Of a stretch of DNA of 33,808 nt, positions 23,991 to 30,422 are shown in pieces. The translations under genes were made by a program, and so were the position numbers. The notes under the pieces were generated by a model that saw nothing but the letters and a program-made list of their open reading frames with translations, ran no database searches and had not been told where the DNA came from. The stretch lies in assembly GCA_030432775.1 (NCBI GenBank), contig JAUILO010000002.1, positions 1 through 33,808 on the forward strand, read 5' to 3'. This stretch comes from Alphaproteobacteria bacterium. Its GTDB lineage: Bacteria > Pseudomonadota > Alphaproteobacteria > Micavibrionales > Micavibrionaceae. The first letter of the stretch is position 1. Each line of letters starts with the position of its first letter.

Positions 23991-24791
23991 ATGATCAAGG
24001 TAATGATCTTTTTGCGCTCAACAATTTTTAACCTGCTGTTTTACGGCCTGAACATCATGGCGTGTTTGCTCTGTTTGCCGGGTTTATTGTTATCCGATAA
24101 AGGGCTGTTCGTCATTATCCGGACATATTTGAAAACTATATATTATCTCGAAAAATATATTCTTGGTCTTGATTACGAAGTCAGAGGCGCTGAAAACTTG
24201 CCAAGTCATGATAGTTATATCGTTGCGGCAAAACACCAATCGCAATACGAGACCTTCAAGCTGCATATTCTATTTTCAAATCCGGCGATTGTGCTTAAAA
24301 AAGAGCTTTTATCCATACCTATATGGGGCAAGTTCCTATCGCGCATCAAACCGATTGCTATTGACCGTTCAAAAGGCAAAAAAGCCATGAATCAAATTGA
24401 AGACGCAGCGGCGCAGATCAAGGAACAAAACAGACAAATTGTGATATTCCCGCAAGGCACGCGTGTTTACCCATGGCAGACAGCAAAAGACAAACCCTAT
24501 AAAGCCGGTATAGCACGCATACAAACCCGCACAGAGATGCCGATTATTCCGCTGGCCTTAAACTCGGGTTTATTCTGGCCGCGAAGCGGCTGGATAAAAT
24601 ATCCGGGCAAGGTTATTTTCGAATTTCAGCCCGCTATCAAACCAGGTGAGAATAGCAAAAACATATTAAAGCAAGTCGAGCAGGTTGTTGAATCGCGCTC
24701 CGAAGCGCTTCAGGCAGAAGCAATGACAAAAGCCCCTTACCTTCCCGCCTATCCAAACAAGAAAAGTCCAGAAAGCAAAACTGTATCATGA
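23991..24791 (+). CDS. plsC: 1-acyl-sn-glycerol-3-phosphate acyltransferase family protein
   Basis: PlsC-type enzymes add the second acyl chain to lysophosphatidic acid at the inner membrane. The 266-residue protein has a hydrophobic N-terminal segment (about 10-35), the catalytic block 'AAKHQSQYETF' with His82 and an acidic Glu87 (HX4E in place of the usual HX4D), the arginine block 'PIAIDRS', and the acceptor-binding block 'FPQGTRVYP' (FPEGTR in most relatives). These variants are, as far as I recall, common in this alphaproteobacterial group, so activity is likely. The stop overlaps the DUF2125 ATG (ATGA at 24788-24791). The symbol is by family; other lyso-acyltransferase paralogues are possible. 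Confidence 0.88.
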   Translation: MIKVMIFLRSTIFNLLFYGLNIMACLLCLPGLLLSDKGLFVIIRTYLKTIYYLEKYILGLDYEVRGAENLPSHDSYIVAAKHQSQYETFKLHILFSNPAIVLKKELLSIPIWGKFLSRIKPIAIDRSKGKKAMNQIEDAAAQIKEQNRQIVIFPQGTRVYPWQTAKDKPYKAGIARIQTRTEMPIIPLALNSGLFWPRSGWIKYPGKVIFEFQPAIKPGENSKNILKQVEQVVESRSEALQAEAMTKAPYLPAYPNKKSPESKTVS

Positions 24792-25585
24792 AAAAGCTCT
24801 ACTTTGTCATCGCTATCATCTTTTTATCGAGCGTTATGATTGCTGGATATTGGGGATTATGGACCTATGGCCAAAAACTTGTTCGTTTCCATGTCGATGA
24901 CATCATGGATAACGCCAATGATAGCGGCATAATATTCGAAGGGCGCGCACCATCAGTCACCGGGTTTCCCAAAGAATACACACTGATTTATAAAGGCGGC
25001 ATTTTTCATGAAGATAGCGGCCTGCGCCTTAAATTACCGCTATTGGTTATAAAGAGCTTCTTTCTAGAAAAATCCCCCATATCATTTGATTTACAACAGG
25101 GTTTTACCGTTGATGGCGCAAAAGACCCATGGCTTTGGTCTATTGATGCCTTGAGTTTTAGCCTAGTGCCACCGCGCCTGCCAAAAGATTTGACTCATGA
25201 AGGTATCGAGCATTGGCATAACCGTGATGGTAAAATCAAGGTTCATGCCATTCATTTGAAAAAGGATGACTTATCTCTGGATGGAACAATGACCATACAG
25301 ATCGATAGAAACCTACAGCCCGAAATTTTGTTCAAGGGACGCATGTCAGGGGCAATGGATTTCATGACAATTTTGCAAAAACGCGGCTATATTGATGTCA
25401 AACAAAGCCTGATTGCGCTCACGGTTTTAACGCCGCTAACGAAAACCGATGAAAACACAGGTCAGAATTATATCGATATAGAAATCAGGCTGCAGAATCA
25501 GAGCGTGTTGGTAGGTCCGATACAGGTGGCGTCCGTTCCTGCGATCCAGTGGCCGTGGCGTAGTCTGCCTGACCTGCCTCAATAA
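24788..25585 (+). CDS. DUF2125 domain-containing protein
   Basis: The 265-residue product has one N-terminal transmembrane segment (about 5-25) and a beta-rich domain that would lie outside the membrane. 'GRAPSVTGFPKEYTL' (about 52-66) and a C-terminal 'GPIQVASVPAIQWP' are typical of DUF2125, an alphaproteobacterial family of unknown function. It starts within the plsC stop, closing the ftsE-ftsX-DUF218-plsC operon. Its last 101 bp overlap, on the opposite strand, the 3' end of the prephenate dehydrogenase gene. No terminator is seen in the overlap. A role in the envelope is inferred only from topology and operon. Confidence 0.85.
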   Translation: MKKLYFVIAIIFLSSVMIAGYWGLWTYGQKLVRFHVDDIMDNANDSGIIFEGRAPSVTGFPKEYTLIYKGGIFHEDSGLRLKLPLLVIKSFFLEKSPISFDLQQGFTVDGAKDPWLWSIDALSFSLVPPRLPKDLTHEGIEHWHNRDGKIKVHAIHLKKDDLSLDGTMTIQIDRNLQPEILFKGRMSGAMDFMTILQKRGYIDVKQSLIALTVLTPLTKTDENTGQNYIDIEIRLQNQSVLVGPIQVASVPAIQWPWRSLPDLPQ

Positions 25586-26438
25586 CCTCACGGCGGATTT
25601 TACGGGTACGCTCGAAGGTTTCTTCAAGCACTGCGCCCTCATCCCAGCGTATTGCACGCTGCAGGGCTGTAAGATCTTCGGTGAAACGCTGCAACACTTC
25701 CAGAACGCTATCTTTGTTGTGAAGGAAAATATCACGCCACATCACAGGGTTGGATGCTGCGATACGCGTGAAATCACGAAAACCACCGGCAGAGAATGTT
25801 ACAACGTCATTCTTCATATGTTCTTCAAGATCAGTGGCAGTCCCTACGATTGTGTATGCTATCAAATGCGGTAGATGTGACGTGATTGCCAAAATCAAAT
25901 CATGACGCGCCGGATCCATAATTTCAATATTGGCGCCAATTGCCTCCCATAGCTGGGTAACTTTTTCAACTGCACGTACGTCATTTTCCGGCAGAGGCGT
26001 TAAAATGGACCAGCGGTTTTTAAACAAATCCGCAAAACCTGATTCAGGGCCGGAATGCGCCGTACCTGCAATTGGGTGACCGGGTACAAATTGACAGCTT
26101 TCCGGAATATGCGGACAAACCGCCTCGATAACAGATTGTTTAACCGAACCAACATCCGTCACAATCGCGCCGGGCTTTAACGCAGAGCGCAGCTGCGTAG
26201 CCACTTCGGCATAACTTCCCACAGGCACAGCTATAATCACCAGATCCGCATCGCTCACCCCTTGTGCGATATCCTCGTAAACTTCATCAGCAAGTTGCAA
26301 GTCTATAATGGTCTGTCTTGCCTGCGCGCTCTTTTCAATCGCAATAATATGGCCAGACACTTTTTCGCGTACAATTGCACGTGCCATGGATGAACCGATT
26401 AAACCAAAACCTATAAAAGCTATTTTTTCGAAAAGCAT
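25485..26438 (-). CDS. tyrC: Prephenate/arogenate (cyclohexadienyl) dehydrogenase
   Basis: This enzyme oxidatively decarboxylates prephenate or arogenate with NAD(P) on the way to tyrosine. The 317-residue protein has the Rossmann motif 'GFGLIGSSMARAI' (10-22) and the conserved 'DVGSVK' (about 95-100), 'VPGHPIAGTAHSGPES' (about 117-132, with catalytic His) and 'ITSHLPHLIAY' (about 210-220). The dehydrogenase domain is normally complete by 'RKIRREVIEAGQ' (about 280-291). The last 26 residues are a polar extension encoded antisense to DUF2125. A GGAG ribosome site supports the ATG at 26436-26438. It lies downstream of the chorismate mutase gene. Substrate choice between prephenate and arogenate cannot be read from sequence. 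Confidence 0.92.
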   Translation of the reverse strand: MLFEKIAFIGFGLIGSSMARAIVREKVSGHIIAIEKSAQARQTIIDLQLADEVYEDIAQGVSDADLVIIAVPVGSYAEVATQLRSALKPGAIVTDVGSVKQSVIEAVCPHIPESCQFVPGHPIAGTAHSGPESGFADLFKNRWSILTPLPENDVRAVEKVTQLWEAIGANIEIMDPARHDLILAITSHLPHLIAYTIVGTATDLEEHMKNDVVTFSAGGFRDFTRIAASNPVMWRDIFLHNKDSVLEVLQRFTEDLTALQRAIRWDEGAVLEETFERTRKIRREVIEAGQADYATATGSQERTPPVSDLPTRSDSAA

Positions 26439-26521
26439 AATTGCTCCATTTTATTTTCTAATTTATGTATATGCGGGATACGAAGATCACAGTAGTCACC
26501 ATGACCACATTTGTCATGATT

Positions 26522-27403
26522 TTATTTATAAAGCGCCGGTGCAGGATAACCGCCAATAGCAACAATCCGCGCATGTGGATCTCCCAGAGCTTTATGGAGG
26601 GAATGGAGGCGTTTGTCATCATTATCAACAAAACCATCAACTTCTAGCAGGCGCAAATTCCACTGGTTTTGATCACAAGTACAGTTGTAAACGCCCACAG
26701 GCTTCAAACCTTCTTTTTCCGCCTTATCTACCACCATGCTGCGACTTATGTCTGTTTCAAAGCTCATCGCAAGAAAACTATGATCAGCTTCAGATGCCAC
26801 AAATGGCAATCGCGCAATTACCAATGCGCGATACTCAGGATTAATATCCAGTGACTCTTTATTACCAAACGGCAAACGTGCCACAACATTCAAACCATCA
26901 AGGCTTGTTTCATCCATCATATGCCGCCACCACGCACTATCACCGCTGCCGTCTTCCGGCCACGGCAATACACCAAATGTCGCATCGCCTTCGCGTACCA
27001 TACTTAAAACAGATAACGGGCTGACGGCTTTTTTCATCGGAATGATGCTGCTAAAGTAATCTTTAGCAAGTTCCAGATAAACATAGCCCATCGGCCCTTC
27101 CGGACATGAAATTGCGACTTGTATTTTTTCGCCTTGAACTTTCTGGTACTGGATTTCCGATAATGCGCCAATAATTTCGCGCCAGATAGCCACCACAGAT
27201 TCACGGGCAAAGCCGCCCTTATGGGAGGATAATATCTTCTTAATAAGTGCAGCTTCACGATCCGGATGGATAATACGATCTTTTGATTTAAGCTTGATCT
27301 GACCAATCTCTTCGGCAAGATCAGCACGCTTTATCAACAAGCTATGGAGTTGCTTATCGATTGAATCAATATCGCGCCGAATGTCATTCATATCTCTTGT
27401 CAT
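26522..27403 (-). CDS. Chorismate mutase with degenerate prephenate dehydratase-like domain
   Basis: The first 90 residues form an AroQ chorismate mutase domain, which converts chorismate to prephenate. The expected active-site positions are visible: the Arg9/Arg10 region of 'NDIRRDIDSID', Arg26, Lys37, and 'PDREAAL' with Arg49-Glu50. Residues about 95-200 resemble the first lobe of prephenate dehydratase ('ISCPEGPMGYVYLELAKDYF', 'FGVLPWPEDG'), but the usual GSFS and PIENS motifs and the TRF motif are replaced. The second part may therefore bind ligand or be inactive. It is immediately upstream of the dehydrogenase gene. Relatives often have hisC between the two, and it is missing here. Start could be 27403 or the ATG 12 bases inward. 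Confidence 0.85.
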   Translation of the reverse strand: MTRDMNDIRRDIDSIDKQLHSLLIKRADLAEEIGQIKLKSKDRIIHPDREAALIKKILSSHKGGFARESVVAIWREIIGALSEIQYQKVQGEKIQVAISCPEGPMGYVYLELAKDYFSSIIPMKKAVSPLSVLSMVREGDATFGVLPWPEDGSGDSAWWRHMMDETSLDGLNVVARLPFGNKESLDINPEYRALVIARLPFVASEADHSFLAMSFETDISRSMVVDKAEKEGLKPVGVYNCTCDQNQWNLRLLEVDGFVDNDDKRLHSLHKALGDPHARIVAIGGYPAPALYK

Positions 27404-27443
27404 TTATTGGTCTTCACTCTGGCTTTTCATATCCATTGTTGCT

Positions 27444-28169
27444 TTAACTCGAAACAGTTCCTACAAGGGCATAGCGCCGCCCGCCTTTTGTATCAAGCAC
27501 TTTCTTCGTCTTACCGGCATAAACCTGTTTACTAGCTTCGACCAGATGCACACCCGCCAACCCCGAAAACACGAAACGGCCGAAGCTTTCAAAAAAATAC
27601 ACCGTCCGCAGGGCAATGAATGATTTAAACGGCGGCATAAATAATGCCTTGCGGCTATTTTCTACCACAAACAGATTGTTCTTTAATGTGTTTAATAGCT
27701 GCCCGGTAGTATAGGGCGTGCCATGACCAAAAGGTGTCCATTCAGCCCGCGCCCATAAACCAAGGCGGTTTGGTACAATAACCAAAATCCGGCCATTGCT
27801 TTTTAAGACGCGCCAGAACTCCTGCATCAACATATCCGGATCTTCGGCATATTCCAAACCATGAACCACAATAAGACGATCAACGGATTCTGTTTCCAAA
27901 GGTAATAACTTATCAGAGGTCAAACAAACCTGACCGGGTTTGTTTTCCGGCCAGAAATGAACGTTATTACGCTCCGGCATAAAAAAACAAACGCGCTGTG
28001 CCTCTTTTTGATGTCGGCGGATAAAGGGTGGTGTATAACCATAACCGCATAAAAAGAACGGCTTCACATCCGGCCACAAATCATAGATCATGGCGCTGAG
28101 CATACGCTTTACAAGGCGTCCTGCCCGGCTGCCATAAAAATCCTTTAATTCCTGCACCGAATAAACCAT
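27444..28169 (-). CDS. Class I SAM-dependent methyltransferase domain protein
   Basis: The product (241 residues from the ATG at 28167-28169) starts 'VYSVQELKDFYGSRAGRLVKRML', the usual beginning of an alphaproteobacterial Methyltransf_11 protein found in this neighbourhood. The normally glycine-rich motif I appears degenerate ('FLCGYGYTPPF', about 40-50). Later motifs 'DRLIVVHGLEYAEDPDMLMQEFWRVLKSNGR' (split at about 97-127) and 'LVIVPNRLGLWARAEWTPFGHG' are well kept. The substrate is unknown. A GTG 33 bases further upstream could extend it, but that region lacks a proper ribosome site. It precedes the chorismate mutase gene by 40 bp. Confidence 0.8.
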   Translation of the reverse strand: MVYSVQELKDFYGSRAGRLVKRMLSAMIYDLWPDVKPFFLCGYGYTPPFIRRHQKEAQRVCFFMPERNNVHFWPENKPGQVCLTSDKLLPLETESVDRLIVVHGLEYAEDPDMLMQEFWRVLKSNGRILVIVPNRLGLWARAEWTPFGHGTPYTTGQLLNTLKNNLFVVENSRKALFMPPFKSFIALRTVYFFESFGRFVFSGLAGVHLVEASKQVYAGKTKKVLDTKGGRRYALVGTVSS

Positions 28170-28285
28170 TACAAAACCAGCCAGCACATATTTTGCTGTC
28201 ACCCTTATATCAATAAAACGCTCAATAATATGTGCGTTAAAAGCTACACATCATACCCTATGTCCAAAGCTTATGAAACGGTCTG

Positions 28286-28756
28286 TTAAACAGCACTCAT
28301 AATTTGTGATACTAACGGGATATCAGCTTCGGGCATTGGATAATCCATCAGGTTTTCTTTCCTGACCCATTTCAACACCTGCCCTTCTTTGGGTTCAGGG
28401 GTGCCTTTCCATACGCGGCAGACAAATAACGGCATCAAAAGATGAAAATCATCATAGGCATGGGAAGCAAAACCAATCGGACTAAAGCAGCATGGCCGCG
28501 CCGTAATACCAAGCTCTTCTTCCAGCTCGCGCATCAATGCATATTCAGGCGTCTCTCCCGCGTCAACCTTGCCGCCCGGAAACTCCCACAAACCTGCCAT
28601 TGATTTACCTTCCGGCCTTTGCGCAATCAAAATACGGCTATCTTTATCCAGCAAACATACAGCCGATACCAATACGATAGGAAGCTCCGGCTTTTCCGGT
28701 GGTGGTAAGTCCAGTGCCTCGTGACACGGAAGTATTTTTTGAATGAATTTAACCAT
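28286..28756 (-). CDS. mutT: 8-oxo-dGTP diphosphatase / Nudix hydrolase
   Basis: MutT removes oxidised guanine nucleotides from the pool to prevent transversions. The 156-residue protein has a complete Nudix box (about 62-84): GKVDAGE, seven residues, then REL-EEELGI. It is preceded by 'ILIAQRPEGKSMAGLWEFPGG', the typical MutT strand and substrate loop. The C-terminal 'KWVRKENLMDYPMPEADIPLV' also fits MutT. About 28 residues precede the domain, slightly longer than E. coli MutT; an AAAAGG ribosome site at proper distance supports the ATG at 28754-28756. It lies downstream of the parvulin gene with a terminator between. Confidence 0.9.
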   Translation of the reverse strand: MVKFIQKILPCHEALDLPPPEKPELPIVLVSAVCLLDKDSRILIAQRPEGKSMAGLWEFPGGKVDAGETPEYALMRELEEELGITARPCCFSPIGFASHAYDDFHLLMPLFVCRVWKGTPEPKEGQVLKWVRKENLMDYPMPEADIPLVSQIMSAV

Positions 28757-28823
28757 CAGTCATAACCTTTTTACACCTTACCGCTATCGTCCTTTTCGCA
28801 GACAATAAGATTTTTTCTCAAAG

Positions 28824-28857
28824 AAAAACCGCAGAAATTTATATGCTGCGGTTTTTT
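28824..28857 (-). terminator. Rho-independent terminator after the parvulin gene
   Basis: CCGCAG (28829-28834) pairs with CTGCGG (28846-28851), and the flanking A-run pairs with the T-run, giving about an 11-bp stem with an 11-base loop. Reading the minus strand, the stem ends in TTTTT. It lies about 65 bp after the parvulin stop. It could work in both directions. Confidence 0.8.
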
Positions 28858-28922
28858 CAAAATATCTAAATGTAAGCACCTATTATGCACATAGCACGCA
28901 TACCATGCCTACACAGCAGCTT

Positions 28923-30011
28923 CTATTCAGCTGCGTCTGTTTTCGCAACAGGATTACCGTTAATATCAAACTGCTTCACATCAGCCTGACCTTTCCAGTC
29001 AGCAAATAATTTCATTGCCGTATCCTGACGAAGCTTTTGTTCGATCTGTGGGCGTACTGATGCAAAATCAGGCTTCGGAGAATCTCTGCGCTCTTCAACT
29101 TTGATAACGTGCCAGCCAAATTGTGTTTTCACAGGCTTTTTGCTGTATGAGCCCGGCGCTATTGAAAATGCAGCTTCTGCAAATTCAGGAACCATTTCAC
29201 GTTCTGTAAAGAAACCAAGATCACCACCGCTTGTTGCACTTGGACCTGTTGAGTTTTCTTTTGCAAGTTCCGCAAAATCCGCACCGCCATCAAGCTTGGC
29301 AATCAAGTCTTTTGCTGTGCTTTCATCTTCGACAAGAATATGTCTGGCATGTGTTTCCTTTTCAGATTCAATATCAGAAACAAGTTTTTTGTATTCTGCT
29401 TGCAGTTTGTCTTCTGTCAGTTCTTTTTCGATCTGTCTTTCAAGGTAAACAGTTTTCACGATCTGATCTTCAGCTTTGCTCACAAGTTCCTGTACTTCCG
29501 GATCATCTGATAAACCGGCTTCATCCACTCTCTTGCGGATAACTTTATCTGTCACAAGTTGATCAAGAGCCATGGGGAAGATTGTCTGAACAGGCAATGC
29601 ACGAAGCTGTTCTGGAAGTTGACCGATGAAATTCATAACGTCTGTGCGTTTGATTTCTTCTTCGTAAACAACCGCAACAACAGGGTTGCCTTCGGCAAGT
29701 ACAGGCTCTTGTGCTGCAACGTCTTCTTCTGGTGCTTGTGTTTCAGACGCCTGTTCCGTTGATTCTGTCTGCTCTTCCGAACCATCTTCCGGCAAAACTG
29801 TCTTTGCTGTTTCTTCAACAACTTCCATGACTTCGTCAGCCATGTCTTCAGCAGCAACCTTTGTTTCGGGTTTAGCCATGCTATCAACACCTGCGATCAT
29901 ACCGGTTTTGGACATGTAAAATAGTCCACCAGCCGCAACAGCAATGATTACCAGTAATACTACAACGACTATGCCGCCTGATGATTTCTCTGTGTTCTGA
30001 TTATCTGACAT
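28923..30011 (-). CDS. Membrane-anchored parvulin-type peptidyl-prolyl isomerase (SurA/PrsA-like)
   Basis: The 362-residue protein has a short cytoplasmic N-terminus, one transmembrane helix (about 13-31), and a highly acidic, Glu/Ala/Thr-rich linker (about 42-105). A SurA-type N-terminal chaperone region follows (about 107-215), then a parvulin domain (about 218-312: 'ARHILVEDESTAKDL', 'GGDLGFFTEREMVPEF', 'FGWHVIKVEER'). Such proteins help fold exported proteins in the periplasm. The gene is divergent from secA, its usual neighbour, which fits a role in protein export. The long acidic linker with a membrane anchor, rather than a cleaved signal peptide, is less usual. A purine-rich AGAG ribosome site precedes the ATG. 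Confidence 0.9.
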   Translation of the reverse strand: MSDNQNTEKSSGGIVVVVLLVIIAVAAGGLFYMSKTGMIAGVDSMAKPETKVAAEDMADEVMEVVEETAKTVLPEDGSEEQTESTEQASETQAPEEDVAAQEPVLAEGNPVVAVVYEEEIKRTDVMNFIGQLPEQLRALPVQTIFPMALDQLVTDKVIRKRVDEAGLSDDPEVQELVSKAEDQIVKTVYLERQIEKELTEDKLQAEYKKLVSDIESEKETHARHILVEDESTAKDLIAKLDGGADFAELAKENSTGPSATSGGDLGFFTEREMVPEFAEAAFSIAPGSYSKKPVKTQFGWHVIKVEERRDSPKPDFASVRPQIEQKLRQDTAMKLFADWKGQADVKQFDINGNPVAKTDAAE

Positions 30012-30282
30012 CTATATTCTCTTCCGTTATTTAAAAATCTATACAAAATCGCCCGCTACTCGGTCAGGCTATGATTCTAAAGACCAGAGATTAGCGCGCT
30101 TTCAACACACAATAAACCCTTTTCTTTATTTCACAGTATTTACGCATTGTTTATATAATTCACAGCCTATAGCGCAGTGTTTGTATTTACACCCACCCCT
30201 GCCGTAGCCATGCCAGCAACTACTTATCCCCCGATAGATTGGTGTCAATGCTTATAAACCATAAAACATTGCTGATCATCGA

Positions 30283-30311
30283 TTGACTGGGGCTTGCAAC
30301 CACCTTATATC
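30283..30311 (+). promoter_or_regulatory. Candidate secA promoter
   Basis: TTGACT (30283-30288) and TATATC (30306-30311) are separated by exactly 17 bp, a good sigma-70-type layout. Transcription would start near 30318, giving a leader of about 105 nt before secA. The rest of the 411-bp gap 30012-30422 shows no gene; its left part must hold the parvulin promoter, which I cannot pinpoint. Confidence 0.5.
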
Positions 30312-30351
30312 AAGAGATTGGATAATTTAAAGACGGAGTTTGATATCCGGC

Positions 30352-30377
30352 CTTACGGGCTGTAAGTTTCATGTAAG
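30352..30377 (+). promoter_or_regulatory. Possible alternative hairpins in the secA leader
   Basis: CTTAC (30352-30356) can pair with either of two identical GTAAG segments (30362-30366 or 30373-30377). The stem is only 5 bp. The second GTAAG overlaps an ATG-TAA start-stop pair (30371-30376). Confidence 0.2.
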
Positions 30378-30422
30378 CTCCCGAATGAATAAGTAAAGAA
30401 AACTGATAAACCTGAGACTAAT

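Noticed and set aside
26500..26518. CATGAC/GTCATG hairpin between the chorismate mutase and dehydrogenase genes
   Set aside because: The stem is only 6 bp with no T-run on the minus strand; too weak to call a terminator.
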